From contig NZ_BCUS01000021.1 in assembly GCF_001591345.1 (NCBI RefSeq), forward strand, positions 1 to 64,000: DNA of 64,000 nt, given 5' to 3'. The notes beneath the pieces are model-generated. The model saw only the letters and a list, made by a program, of their open reading frames with translations, did no database searches and had not been told where the DNA came from. Made by a program: the position numbers and the translations under genes. The DNA is from Variovorax boronicumulans NBRC 103145. GTDB lineage: Bacteria > Pseudomonadota > Gammaproteobacteria > Burkholderiales > Burkholderiaceae_C. Positions 8,418-17,917 of this stretch are shown in pieces. Each line of letters opens with the position of its first letter. Position 1 is the stretch's first letter.

Positions 8418-9171
8418 GCTTCTTTCGAAACGCCTGGAACAGCGGCTCGGCCGCGTCGGCCGCGATGCGCGTGCGGAACAGCCGGTCCATGAAGGTGAAC
8501 TGGAAGCCGTAGTTGCCGTTGTGCACGGCATGGTGCAGGTGGTGACGGCGGCTCGCGGCGAACCAGTGGCTGTACGACACGCCGGGCACGAAGTCGTAGT
8601 TCGAATGCCCGACGCAGTTGAAGAACAGGCTGAAGACCGGCACCGACGCCAGCGACCAGAAGCTGAAGTCGTGCAGCACCATCGGCAGCAGGATCACGTT
8701 GCCGAGCATCAGCGCCTCGATCGGGTGAAAGCTGTAGGTGGCCCACGGCGTGGTCACGAACGAGCGGTGGTGCGGCCCGTGGAAACGGCGCAGCCAGCGC
8801 GTGTGCAGCAGCCGGTGGTTGAGCCAGAAATGCACGTCGTTCCACACCGCGAGCACGAGGATCTCGATGCCGATGCGGCGCCAGCCCGCGTCGGGCTCGA
8901 GTCGCGCCCAGCCCAGCTGCAGCAGCCCCCACGGGAACACCATGCCCAGCCCGAAGATCAGCACCGAGATGCCCGACTGCGTGAGCTCGCGTCGCAGCTG
9001 GCCGGGCTGCAGCGGCCGAGGGTCGAGCGCGCGTCCGATGCCCAGCGCCGGCAGCACCCGCTTCGTGAGCAGCCAGGTGAGCGTGCCGAAACCCAGGTAG
9101 ATGCCGCCGAAGAACAGCAGGCCCCACAGCATGACCTGCGGGGCCGAAAGAGAAGTGAAGGTCTGCGCCAT
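8398..9171 (-). CDS. Sterol desaturase/fatty acid hydroxylase family protein
   Basis: A 257-residue membrane protein of the PF04116 type. About four hydrophobic segments surround the expected His clusters: NDVHFWLNHRLLH (111-123), FHGPHH (130-135), and a C-terminal SRRHHLHHAVHNGNYGF (208-223). These would bind a di-iron centre that inserts oxygen into a lipid. The second gene of the minus-strand run, it starts 9 bases after the phospholipase D-like gene and overlaps the desaturase. Two different membrane di-iron oxygenases next to a third possible iron oxidase (the synthase fusion) suggest several oxidations of one acyl product. Confidence 0.88.
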   Translation of the reverse strand: MAQTFTSLSAPQVMLWGLLFFGGIYLGFGTLTWLLTKRVLPALGIGRALDPRPLQPGQLRRELTQSGISVLIFGLGMVFPWGLLQLGWARLEPDAGWRRIGIEILVLAVWNDVHFWLNHRLLHTRWLRRFHGPHHRSFVTTPWATYSFHPIEALMLGNVILLPMVLHDFSFWSLASVPVFSLFFNCVGHSNYDFVPGVSYSHWFAASRRHHLHHAVHNGNYGFQFTFMDRLFRTRIAADAAEPLFQAFRKKHGATTA

Positions 9172-9180
9172 CCCCCGAGG

Positions 9181-10746
9181 CTACAACAGCATCTCGGGCA
9201 CCAGCGGGGAGATCAGGGTGTTGTACAGGCGCTGGAAGAAACCCGACTCGGGTTCCGAGGTGAGGATCACCTCTTTCTCGCCATCGTTCGTGAGCCATTC
9301 GAGCGTGCCGCCCTCCTTCGACAGGCGCAGCCGGTACGAGTTCTGCAGCTTGCTCACATGGATGATGCGCAGCATCTCGCGCGCCAGCTGCGGGTTGTCG
9401 ACCACCACGCCCATCTCGGTGTTCTGGCTGGCCGAGCGCGGATCGAGGTTCATCGAGCCGATGAAGATGCGCGTCTTGTCGATGGCGGCGGTCTTGGCGT
9501 GCAGCCGGCCCAGCGAGTTGCCGAAGCTGCCGAAACGCATGCTCGCGGTGGTGCGCTGCGGGCTCAGCTCGTACAGGTCGGCGCCGCCTTTCAGCAGGCG
9601 CTCGCGGTAGCGCGCATAGCCGGTGTGCACCAGCGGCTCGTCGTTGGCGGCCAGCGAGTTGGTCAGCAGCGTGAGCTTGACCTTGCGCTTGGCCAGGTCC
9701 TCGAAGGCGGCCATGCCGCGCTCGCCGGGCACGAGGTAGGGCGAGGTCAGGTCGACCTCGGTCTTGGCGTCGAGCAGCAGCGCCCAGACCTTCATCGTCA
9801 CGCTGGTGGCAATGGCGTCCTCGGCCGTCAGCGTCGTGGGCTTGGAGGGCGGGTCGGCGATGGCGCGGGCCTCGCCCCACAGCAGGCCCATGCGGCCACC
9901 GTCGAGCTCTTCGGCGATGGGGCCGTAGCCGAGGATGTCCGAGGGCGGCAGCACGACCTTCGGCGGCGGGCCCGACATGCCGATCTCGGCATCGAAGGTG
10001 GCGGCGCCGGCCTCTTTGCGCACGATCTCGGCAATGGGCCAGATCTGGTCGCTGTTCCAGTAGGCGTCGAAGATGGACTCGAGCTGCGGCACCACCTTGC
10101 CGACCACCAGCGCGTCCATGTCGATAAAGTTCTGCGCTTCGCTCAGCACGAAATACTCGTCGGCGATGTTGCGCCCGCCCACCACCGCCATCGCGCCGTC
10201 GGCAATGAAGAGCTTGTTGTGCATGCGGTGGTTGAGCCGATGGATGTCGAAGATCGACACCACGAAACGCGACAGGAACCCGTCGCGCGCGCAGCAGAAC
10301 GGGTTGAACAGGCGCACCGACACATTGGGCGTCTCGGACAGCGCCAGCAACAGCTGCTGGCTCTTCACCGTGTACAGATCGTCCACCAGCACCCGCACCT
10401 TCACGCCGCGCGCCGCCGCCTCGCGCAGCGTGCGCAGCAGCAGCCGGCCGGTGGCGTCGTTCTCGAGCTGGTAGTACTGCACCACCAGCGAGCGCTCGGC
10501 GCGCTGCGCGAGCTGCAGGCGTGCGTCGAGCGAGTACACGCCCAGCGGCATCAGCCGGAAGCCCGAATGCTCGCCGGGCGGCGTGGAGGCCGCGACGATC
10601 TTCGCGAGCGCGGTGCCCGGGTCGGCGGCGGCGGCGTGTTCGGCCGGGCGTTCGCGCGCCGGCGGCAGCGAGCCGCACGCGCCGAGCAATGCCAGCAGCA
10701 CGCCGGCCAGCGCCGTGCGCAGAAGAGATCGGGCCCAGGCGTTCAT
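9181..10746 (-). CDS. Phospholipase D-like lipoprotein, ClsC/YmdC-like
   Basis: A 521-residue protein with a lipoprotein signal (LLALLGACGS, lipid-accepting Cys24) and two phospholipase D HKD motifs: HNKLFIADG (His176, Lys178, Asp183) and LHAKTAAID around residue 420, followed by GSMNLDPRS. Length and motif spacing match the ClsC/YmdC group, which transfers phosphatidyl groups, for example making cardiolipin from phosphatidylglycerol and phosphatidylethanolamine. The anchored form would act at the periplasmic face. It is the first gene of the minus-strand run, with AGAGGA about nine bases before the start, and is divergent from a peroxiredoxin. Its place before the lipid oxygenases suggests lipid headgroup work, as inference. 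Confidence 0.88.
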   Translation of the reverse strand: MNAWARSLLRTALAGVLLALLGACGSLPPARERPAEHAAAADPGTALAKIVAASTPPGEHSGFRLMPLGVYSLDARLQLAQRAERSLVVQYYQLENDATGRLLLRTLREAAARGVKVRVLVDDLYTVKSQQLLLALSETPNVSVRLFNPFCCARDGFLSRFVVSIFDIHRLNHRMHNKLFIADGAMAVVGGRNIADEYFVLSEAQNFIDMDALVVGKVVPQLESIFDAYWNSDQIWPIAEIVRKEAGAATFDAEIGMSGPPPKVVLPPSDILGYGPIAEELDGGRMGLLWGEARAIADPPSKPTTLTAEDAIATSVTMKVWALLLDAKTEVDLTSPYLVPGERGMAAFEDLAKRKVKLTLLTNSLAANDEPLVHTGYARYRERLLKGGADLYELSPQRTTASMRFGSFGNSLGRLHAKTAAIDKTRIFIGSMNLDPRSASQNTEMGVVVDNPQLAREMLRIIHVSKLQNSYRLRLSKEGGTLEWLTNDGEKEVILTSEPESGFFQRLYNTLISPLVPEMLL

Positions 10747-10843
10747 GGTCGGGTTCCTCTTGTCGTTGTGGGTGCCACTGCCCTGATGTACGCCGGTCCT
10801 CCCGCGGCGGTTTCAACGGGGCCCATTTCGCGAAGCGTCGTCC

Positions 10844-10849
10844 TAGAAT
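10844..10849 (+). promoter_or_regulatory. -10 box for the peroxiredoxin gene
   Basis: TAGAAT, about 28 bases before the start codon at 10878. The same TANAAT form recurs before several genes and RNAs in the window. No clear -35 element is visible. Confidence 0.5.
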
Positions 10850-10877
10850 TCGGTTCACTTCGCTTCGGAGTTACATC

Positions 10878-11435
10878 ATGGCCCGATCGCTCCTTTTGCG
10901 CACCGCTTTGTGGGCCGCGGCCCTCGCCACCGGGGTACCCCATGCCCACGCCGCACTCGACATCGGCGATCCGGTGCCCAAGTTCACGGCCACGGCCGCG
11001 CTCGGCGGCAAGACCTTCCGCTACTCGCTGGCCGAGGCGCTGGCCAAGGGGCCGGTGGTGCTGTACTTCTTTCCGGCGGCCGACTCCAACGACTGTTCCA
11101 TCGAGGCCCACGCCTTCGCCGAGGCGGTCGACCAGTTCGCCGCACTCGGCGCCTCGGTGATCGGCGTGTCGGCCGACGACATCGACACGCTCTCCAAGTT
11201 CTCGGTCAAGTCGTGCCAGAGCCGCTTTCCGGTGGCCTCCGACCAGGGCAAGACCGTGATCCAGGGCTTCGACGCGCTGATGCAAACCCGGCCCGACTTC
11301 GCCAACCGCCTGTCGTACGTGATCGCGACCGACGGCAAGGTCGCCTACTACTACCAGAACCTCAACCCCGACAAGCACGTCGAGCGCATGCTGAACGCCG
11401 TGCGCGCGCTGCCCAAAGCCACCGCGGCGAAGTAA
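10878..11435 (+). CDS. Secreted peroxiredoxin (AhpC/TSA family)
   Basis: A 185-residue protein with an N-terminal signal peptide (cleavage probably after AHA, residue 25). The thioredoxin-like fold carries the peroxidatic cysteine in FPAADSNDCS (Cys73; Ser replaces the usual Thr) and a second cysteine at 113 (VKSCQSRF) that could resolve it. This arrangement resembles Prx of the BCP/PrxQ-like side of the family. It should reduce peroxides in the periplasm, although the reductant is unknown. It is divergent from the lipid-oxygenase cluster, where a peroxide scavenger would make sense, but a functional link is speculation. Confidence 0.88.
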   Translation: MARSLLLRTALWAAALATGVPHAHAALDIGDPVPKFTATAALGGKTFRYSLAEALAKGPVVLYFFPAADSNDCSIEAHAFAEAVDQFAALGASVIGVSADDIDTLSKFSVKSCQSRFPVASDQGKTVIQGFDALMQTRPDFANRLSYVIATDGKVAYYYQNLNPDKHVERMLNAVRALPKATAAK

Positions 11436-11490
11436 GGCGGGCCGGCCGGGGCGCCACGCGCGGGGCGGGCTTCGCGCAAAATCTCGCCCC

Positions 11491-12924
11491 ATGCAGCTCA
11501 ACTACATCGCCAACGCGGACGTTCCCTCCGCCTCCGGCCGCACCCTCCCCGTCATCGACCCGTCGGACGGCCAGCCCTTCGACGAGATCCAGCGCAGCAA
11601 CGCTGCCGACATCGACGCCGCCGTGCGCGCCGCGCGCGACTGCTTCGAGGGCGTGTGGCACAAGGTCAGCGCCGCCGACCGCGGCCGCCTGCTCTTCAAG
11701 CTTTCGCAGAAGATCGCCGAGCACGTCGACGAGCTCGCGCTCATCGAGCAGCGCGACTGCGGCAAGCCCGTGAAGCAGGCCCGCGCCGACGCGGTGGCGC
11801 TGGTGCGCTACTTCGAGTTCTATGCCGGCGCCTGCGACAAGCTGCACGGCGAGACCATTCCCTACCAGGACGGCTACAGCGTCTTCACCTGGCGCGAGCC
11901 GCACGGCGTCACGGGCCACATCATTCCGTGGAACTACCCGATGCAGATCTTCGGGCGCAGCGTGGGCGGCGCCCTGGCGGCGGGCAACGTGTGCGTGGTG
12001 AAGCCGGCCGAAGACGCCTGCCTGTCGCTGATCCGCGTGGCGCAACTGGCGGCCGAGGTCGGCTTTCCGGCCGGTGCGCTCAACATCGTGACGGGCTACG
12101 GCCATGAAGTGGGCGACGCGCTCGCGCGGCACGAAGGCATCGACCACATCAGCTTCACGGGCAGCCCGAAGATCGGCACGCTGATCCAGCAGGTGGCGGC
12201 CGAACGGCACTGCCCGGTCACGCTCGAACTGGGCGGCAAGAGCCCGCAGATCGTGTTCGCCGACGCCGATCTGGACGCGGTGATTCCCGTGGTGATCAAC
12301 GCCATCGTGCAGAACGCCGGCCAGACCTGCTCGGCGGGTTCGCGGGTGCTGATCCAGCGCGACATCTACGAGCCCCTGCTCGAACGCCTGGGCCATGCCT
12401 TCGAAGCCCTGCGCGTGGGCCCCGCGGCGATGGACCTCGACGTCGGCCCGCTGATCCGCCAGACGCAGCAGCAGCGCGTGTGGGACTTCTTGAGCGACGC
12501 GCAGCACGCCGGCATCCCGATGGTGGCGCAGGGCGTGGTGGTCGAGGAAGCGCCCGAGACCGGCTTCTACCAGGCGCCGACCCTGCTGCGCGATGTGCCC
12601 GTGGGCCACCGGCTGGCGCAGGAGGAAGTGTTCGGCCCCGTGCTCGCCGCGATGCAGTTCGCCGACGAGGACGAAGCCGTGGCCCTGGCCAACGCCACCC
12701 AGTTCGGCCTCGTGGCCGGCGTCTGGACGGCCGACGGCGCGCGCCAGTTCCGCATGGCCCGGCGTGTGAAGAGCGGCCAGGTGTTCATCAACAACTACGG
12801 CGCGGGCGGCGGCGTCGAACTGCCGTTCGGCGGCGTGAAGTCGTCGGGCTACGGGCGCGAAAAGGGCTTCGAGGCGCTGTACGGCTTCACGACGCTGAAA
12901 ACCATCGCCGTCAAGCACGGCTGA
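11491..12924 (+). CDS. NAD(P)-dependent aldehyde dehydrogenase
   Basis: A 477-residue aldehyde dehydrogenase superfamily member, full length. It has the oxyanion Asn148 in PWNYP, the cofactor-binding Lys171 (VVKPAED), the general base Glu246 in LELGGKSP and the catalytic Cys280 in GQTCSAGSR. It should oxidise an aldehyde to the acid with NAD(P)+. The motifs fit betaine/aminobutyraldehyde-type enzymes, but substrate cannot be assigned. A CAAAAT -10-like box ends 8 bases before the ATG, which suggests an almost leaderless mRNA. It is monocistronic and convergent with the ZIP transporter, from which it is separated by a hairpin. Confidence 0.92.
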   Translation: MQLNYIANADVPSASGRTLPVIDPSDGQPFDEIQRSNAADIDAAVRAARDCFEGVWHKVSAADRGRLLFKLSQKIAEHVDELALIEQRDCGKPVKQARADAVALVRYFEFYAGACDKLHGETIPYQDGYSVFTWREPHGVTGHIIPWNYPMQIFGRSVGGALAAGNVCVVKPAEDACLSLIRVAQLAAEVGFPAGALNIVTGYGHEVGDALARHEGIDHISFTGSPKIGTLIQQVAAERHCPVTLELGGKSPQIVFADADLDAVIPVVINAIVQNAGQTCSAGSRVLIQRDIYEPLLERLGHAFEALRVGPAAMDLDVGPLIRQTQQQRVWDFLSDAQHAGIPMVAQGVVVEEAPETGFYQAPTLLRDVPVGHRLAQEEVFGPVLAAMQFADEDEAVALANATQFGLVAGVWTADGARQFRMARRVKSGQVFINNYGAGGGVELPFGGVKSSGYGREKGFEALYGFTTLKTIAVKHG

Positions 12925-12955
12925 GGCTGACCGACGCCGCGCCCGGGCGTCAGCC
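12925..12955. terminator. Hairpin between convergent genes
   Basis: GGCTGAC and CGCC on the left pair with GGCGTCAGCC on the right, with a three-base bulge. The hairpin begins directly after the aldehyde dehydrogenase stop and covers the stop of the ZIP gene, so it could serve both strands. No T-run follows, so strength is uncertain. Confidence 0.45.
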
Positions 12956-13873
12956 TAGCGCGGTGTCCAGCAACATCATGAGCACGAAGCCGATCATCAG
13001 CCCGCTGGTCGCATAGGCCTCGTGCCCCTTGCGGTGCGATTCGGGAATGATCTCGTGGCTGATCACGAACAGCATCGCACCCGCTGCGAAGCCCAGCCCC
13101 CAGGGCAGCAGCATCGCCGAATGCCCCACCACCGCCGCGCCGAGCACGGCGCCCAGCGGCTCCACCAGCCCCGAGGCCATGCCGATCAGCACCGCGAACA
13201 GGCGGCTGTAGCCCGCCGCCAGCAGCGCCACGGCCACCACCAGACCTTCGGGCACGTCCTGGATCGCGATGCCGGTGGCCAACGCATCGGCGCGCACGCC
13301 GTTGTTGGCCGCGTAGCCGACGCCGATGGCCAGGCCCTCGGGCACGTTGTGCAGTGCGATCGCGAACACGAAGAGCCAGGTGCGGCGCAGCTGCCGCCCG
13401 CTCTGCCCTTCGCGGCCCTTGATGAAGTGCTCGTGCGGCAGCACGCGGTCCATGGTCATCAGCACCAGGCCGCCCAGCAGGATGGCCGTGCCGATCACGC
13501 CGCCGGCGGCCCAGTCGCCGCCGCCGAAAACGCCCGTCGACTTGGCGGCGTCCAGCCCGGGAATGATCAGCGAGAAGGCGCAGGCCGCGAGCATCACGCC
13601 GGCACCGAAGCCGAACAGCGTGTCCTGCAGCTTGTCGGGCAGCTTCTGCGAGAACAGCACCGGCAGCGTGCCCAGCGCGGTCGCCAGCGCCGCCACCGAG
13701 CCGCCGCGCAGCGCGTTCCACACCAGCGGGTCGGCGCGCACGAAGGACCAGAACTGCGACCCCAGCGCCAGCGCGCCGGCCGCGACGATGGCAAAGCCGA
13801 TCCATTCGCGCAACGGGCGCGGCGACCTCGGCGGCGGCGCTGTGGCCACCGTGCCCTGCGGCGTGTCGTTCAT
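12950..13873 (-). CDS. ZIP family metal transporter
   Basis: A 307-residue protein with eight or so membrane segments and the ZIP metal-site motifs HNVPEGLAIGVG and DVPEGLVVAVAL in two consecutive helices, plus HEIIPESHRKGHE near the C terminus. It should import zinc or a related divalent metal into the cytoplasm. A short Pro/Thr-rich N terminus precedes the first helix. The start at 13873 is supported by AGGAG seven bases upstream. The sodA gene lies 19 bases upstream on the same strand, so the two may be co-transcribed; if so, the Fur box before sodA would also affect this transporter and a manganese or iron link becomes plausible. Confidence 0.88.
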   Translation of the reverse strand: MNDTPQGTVATAPPPRSPRPLREWIGFAIVAAGALALGSQFWSFVRADPLVWNALRGGSVAALATALGTLPVLFSQKLPDKLQDTLFGFGAGVMLAACAFSLIIPGLDAAKSTGVFGGGDWAAGGVIGTAILLGGLVLMTMDRVLPHEHFIKGREGQSGRQLRRTWLFVFAIALHNVPEGLAIGVGYAANNGVRADALATGIAIQDVPEGLVVAVALLAAGYSRLFAVLIGMASGLVEPLGAVLGAAVVGHSAMLLPWGLGFAAGAMLFVISHEIIPESHRKGHEAYATSGLMIGFVLMMLLDTALG

Positions 13874-13892
13874 GGGCGGGCTCCTCTTCGGC

Positions 13893-14531
<639 letters not shown>

Positions 14532-14600
14532 GGTTCGGAAGCTCCTTGTTGGAAGAGAGCCCTTTGCGTGGTGCTTGTGCTGCGTACTCAGGCGTTCAAA

Positions 14601-14615
14601 TGATAGTAATTCTCA
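14601..14615. promoter_or_regulatory. Fur box upstream of sodA
   Basis: TGATAGTAATTCTCA matches the 7-1-7 Fur consensus TGATAAT-N-ATTATCA at 12 of 14 informative positions, in a locally AT-rich island. It lies between divergent sodA and the serine hydrolase gene. Fur control of Mn-SOD is established in other bacteria; here it is inferred. Confidence 0.6.
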
Positions 14616-14782
14616 TTGTCTGCGTCAAGATATCGGCACCATAGATGCCGCCAATCAGCCAGCTCGTCGCGTGCCGCCCTGCGGCCCATCCACCGATACA
14701 CTGCCCCGCGACCGGTTCGAACGGACGGCGTCAAGACCGTCCTGCCGGTTCCATCCATCCACCACCGACGGAGACAACACGC

Positions 14783-16072
14783 ATGACCTTCCTGAAGCGC
14801 CGCGCCCTGGTGCGCACGGCCTTGCTCGGCCTGAGCCTCGCCCTGCCGCTGCTCGCCACCGCCCAGTCGCTGCCCACCGCCCGGCCCGAGTCGGTGGGCC
14901 TCTCGAGCGAACGCCTGCAGAAGCTCACCGACGTGCTCAAGGCCGACGTGGCCGCCGGCAAGATCCCCGGCGCGGTGCTGCTGGTCGCGCGCCAGGGCAA
15001 GGTCGCGTGGTTCGAACCCGTCGGCAAGCTCGACGCGGCAGCCGGCACGCCGATGCCGCGTGACGGCATCTTCCGCATCTACTCGATGAGCAAGCCCATC
15101 ACCACGGTCGCCGCGATGATGCTGGTGGAAGACGGTCGCATGAAGCTGGACGACCCGGTCGCGATGTACCTGCCCGAGTACGCCCGCATGACGGTGGGCA
15201 TCGAGAAGCCCGGCGCCGACGGCAAGCCGGTGCTCGAGACCGTGCCCGCGCGCCGCCCGATCACCGTGCAGGACCTCATGCGCCACACCTCGGGCCTGAC
15301 CTACGGTTTCTTCGGCCCGGGGCTGGTGAAACAGGCCTACAACACCGCCAACCTCGCGGACGGCGACCCGACCAGCGCCGAGTTCTCGCAGCGCCTGGCC
15401 AAGCTGCCGCTGGCCTACCAGCCCGGCACGACCTGGGACTACAGCTACTCCACCGACATCCTGGGCCGCGTGGTCGAGGTGGTGTCGGGCCAGTCGCTGT
15501 ACCAGTTCGAAAAGACGCGCCTGTTCGACCCGCTGGGCATGAAGGACACCACGTACTACGTGCCCGAGCCGGCGCGCCAGCCGCGCATCGCCGAGCCGCT
15601 GCCGAGTGACCGCAGCTTCGGCGTGGGCGCCGACCTGAACGACCCGCGCATCGTGCGCAAGTTCGAATCGGGCGGCGGCGGGCTGGTGTCGACCGCATCC
15701 GACTACGCGCGCTTTCTGCAGATGCTGCTCAACGGCGGCACGCTCGACGGCACGCGCTACCTCGGCCCGCGCACGCTGGCGCTGATGACGACCGACCATT
15801 CGAACGCCGGCGCCGGCATCGTGCCCGGGCCGCTGTACCTGCCGGGCCCGGGCTACGGCTTCGGCCTGGGCTTCGCGGTGCGCCGCAACGACGGCGAGGC
15901 GCCCTACCCGTCCGGCGGCGGCGAGTACAACTGGGGCGGCGCGGGCGGCACCTACATGTGGGTCGATCCGAAGAACGAGCTGTTCGTGGTGCTGATGCTG
16001 CAGTCGCCCAAGTACCGCACCCACTACCGAAGCCTCGCGCGCAACATGGTCTATGCGGCAGTGCTGAAGTAG
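14783..16072 (+). CDS. Serine hydrolase, beta-lactamase/penicillin-binding-like
   Basis: A 429-residue exported enzyme of the class C beta-lactamase-like serine hydrolase family (PF00144). A signal peptide ends near residue 28 (LLATAQS). The nucleophile motif is SMSK (Ser101, Lys104), and the tyrosine motif lies in [11 protein letters not shown] (about 218-227). The C-terminal [14 protein letters not shown] supplies the usual Gly-rich strand. Such proteins act as esterases or D-amino peptide hydrolases in the periplasm; true beta-lactamase activity is uncommon. The start at 14783 follows GGAGA about eight bases upstream. It is monocistronic and divergent from sodA. Confidence 0.85.
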   Translation: MTFLKRRALVRTALLGLSLALPLLATAQSLPTARPESVGLSSERLQKLTDVLKADVAAGKIPGAVLLVARQGKVAWFEPVGKLDAAAGTPMPRDGIFRIYSMSKPITTVAAMMLVEDGRMKLDDPVAMYLPEYARMTVGIEKPGADGKPVLETVPARRPITVQDLMRHTSGLTYGFFGPGLVKQAYNTANLADGDPTSAEFSQRLAKLPLAYQPGTTWDYSYSTDILGRVVEVVSGQSLYQFEKTRLFDPLGMKDTTYYVPEPARQPRIAEPLPSDRSFGVGADLNDPRIVRKFESGGGGLVSTASDYARFLQMLLNGGTLDGTRYLGPRTLALMTTDHSNAGAGIVPGPLYLPGPGYGFGLGFAVRRNDGEAPYPSGGGEYNWGGAGGTYMWVDPKNELFVVLMLQSPKYRTHYRSLARNMVYAAVLK

Positions 16073-16121
16073 CCCGCATGGCGCGCGGTCGCGGGCCATG
16101 GCGCAAAATCGGCATCGCCCC

Positions 16122-17261
16122 ATGAAGAAAAGCAGCAGCACCGTCATTCCGATCGCTCAGGCCGGCCACGCCGTCGTGGCCGCGCCGGACATCGCCGTGC
16201 CCGCCACCGGCCTGCTGGCCGACCGGCTGGGCCGCCCGCTGACCGACCTGCGCATCAGCGTGACCGACCGCTGCAACTTCCGCTGCAGCTACTGCATGCC
16301 CAAGGACGTGTTCGACAAGGACTACCAGTACCTGCCGCACAGCGCCCTGCTGAGCTTCGAGGAAATCACGCGCCTGGCGCGCCTGTTCGCCTCGCACGGC
16401 GTGCACAAGATCCGCCTGACCGGCGGCGAGCCGCTGCTGCGCAAGCACATCGAGGGGCTGATCGGGCAACTGGCCGAGTTGCGCACGCCCGGCGGCGACC
16501 CGCTCGAGCTCACGCTCACCACCAACGGCTCGCTGCTGAAGCGCAAGGCCGCCGCGCTGAAGGCCGCCGGCCTGCAGCGCGTGACCGTGAGCCTGGACAG
16601 CCTGGACGACGCCGTGTTCCGCCACATGAACGACGTCGACTTTCCGGTGGCCGACGTGCTGGCAGGCATCGACGCCGCCCTGGCCGCGGGCCTGGGCCCG
16701 ATCAAGGTCAACATGGTGGTCAAGCGCGGCACCAACGAGCAGGAAATCTTGCCGATGGCGCGCTACTTCCGCGAGCACCACGGCGGCAAGGTCGTGCTGC
16801 GCTTCATCGAGTACATGGACGTGGGCGCCACCAACGGCTGGCGCATGGACGAGGTGCTGCCTTCGGCCGAAGTCATCGCCCGCATCGCGGCCGAGTTTCC
16901 GCTCGTGCCGCTCGAAGCCACCACGCCCGGCGAGACCGCCCAGCGCTGGGCCTATGCCGACGGCGGCGGCGAGATCGGCGTGATCAGCAGCGTGACCCAG
17001 GCCTTCTGCCACGACTGCAGCCGCGCGCGCCTGTCGACCGAGGGCAAGCTGTACCTGTGCCTGTTCGCCAGCCACGGCCACGACCTGCGCCCGATGCTGC
17101 GCGATGGCGCGAGCGACGGCGACATCGCCTCCGCCATCGGCCACATCTGGCAGGGCCGTGCCGACCGCTATTCCGAGCTGCGCGCGCTGCGCGGCCCCGA
17201 CGACAGCGCCCCCGACGCGGCAGCGCCCCGGCGCGTCGAGATGAGCTACATCGGCGGATGA
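16122..17261 (+). CDS. moaA: GTP 3',8-cyclase MoaA
   Basis: A 379-residue radical SAM enzyme catalysing the first step of molybdenum cofactor synthesis. The N-terminal 4Fe-4S motif is CNFRCSYC (Cys51, 55, 58), the SAM-binding region follows at TGGEPLLRK, and the second cluster cysteines lie in FCHDCSR and about 14 residues later. The C terminus ends in Gly-Gly, as expected for MoaA. An in-frame ATG at 16098 would add eight residues, but a CAAAAT -10-like box at 16104-16109 lies between the two, which favours 16122. The N-terminal tail of about 35 residues before the barrel is longer than usual. It heads a moaA-mobA-moeA operon. Confidence 0.95.
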   Translation: MKKSSSTVIPIAQAGHAVVAAPDIAVPATGLLADRLGRPLTDLRISVTDRCNFRCSYCMPKDVFDKDYQYLPHSALLSFEEITRLARLFASHGVHKIRLTGGEPLLRKHIEGLIGQLAELRTPGGDPLELTLTTNGSLLKRKAAALKAAGLQRVTVSLDSLDDAVFRHMNDVDFPVADVLAGIDAALAAGLGPIKVNMVVKRGTNEQEILPMARYFREHHGGKVVLRFIEYMDVGATNGWRMDEVLPSAEVIARIAAEFPLVPLEATTPGETAQRWAYADGGGEIGVISSVTQAFCHDCSRARLSTEGKLYLCLFASHGHDLRPMLRDGASDGDIASAIGHIWQGRADRYSELRALRGPDDSAPDAAAPRRVEMSYIGG

Positions 17262-17917
17262 GGCCGCCAGCCATGGGTACCGCACCGGCCATCGCAGCGG
17301 CCGACATCACGGGCCTCGTGCTCGCCGGCGGGCGCGGCACCCGCATGGGCGGGGTCGACAAGGGCCTGCAACTGCTCCAGGGCGAAGTGCTCGCCGCACA
17401 TGCCGTGCGGCGGCTGCGGCCGCAGGTCGGCGGCGTGCTGATCAATGCCAATCGGAACTTCGCCGCCTACGAAGCGCTGGGCGTGCCGGTGTTCGCCGAC
17501 AGCGTGCCCGACCACCCCGGCCCGCTCGCCGGCATGCTGAGCGGGCTCGAACACTGCCCCACGCCCTGGCTGCTCACCGTGCCCTGCGACACGCCGCGCT
17601 TTCCGCCCGACCTGGCGGCGCGGCTGGCCGAAGCGCTGGCCGCCGAGGGCCCCCACGCGCGCATCGCCATGGCCGCCGCGCCTGAAGCCGAGGCCGACGG
17701 CCGCACGGTGCTGCGCCGTCAGCCGGTGTTCTGCCTGCTGCACATCGAACTGCGCGACAGCCTGCGCCGCTTTGTCGAGGAAGGCGGCCGCAAGGTCGGC
17801 GCCTGGACCGCGCAGCACAACGCCCTGACCGTTCCCTTCGACCGCCCCGGCGACGCGCCCGACGCCTTCTTCAACGCGAACACGCTGGCCGACCTGCAGA
17901 CGCTCGAACAGCCATGA
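17258..17917 (+). CDS. mobA: Molybdenum cofactor guanylyltransferase MobA
   Basis: A 219-residue nucleotidyltransferase that attaches GMP from GTP to molybdopterin, forming the bis-MGD type cofactor. The signature [18 protein letters not shown] lies at about 20-37 and a metal-binding PCDTPRFP follows near residue 110. Two starts are possible: 17258, overlapping the moaA stop as ATGA, or 17273 with GAGG nine bases upstream (214 residues). Its stop overlaps the moeA start, also ATGA. The tight packing argues for equal expression of all three cofactor genes. Confidence 0.93.
   Translation: MRPPAMGTAPAIAAADITGLVLAGGRGTRMGGVDKGLQLLQGEVLAAHAVRRLRPQVGGVLINANRNFAAYEALGVPVFADSVPDHPGPLAGMLSGLEHCPTPWLLTVPCDTPRFPPDLAARLAEALAAEGPHARIAMAAAPEAEADGRTVLRRQPVFCLLHIELRDSLRRFVEEGGRKVGAWTAQHNALTVPFDRPGDAPDAFFNANTLADLQTLEQP

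Noticed and set aside
8116..11160. A 1014-codon open frame on the plus strand
   Set aside because: It is antisense to the phospholipase D-like and hydroxylase genes, whose motifs are intact; its product is a Gln/His/Arg-rich composition typical of shadow frames in GC-rich DNA.
16098..16121. Upstream ATG for moaA
   Set aside because: A -10-like CAAAAT lies between this codon and the ATG at 16122, so the longer start would not be on the transcript.
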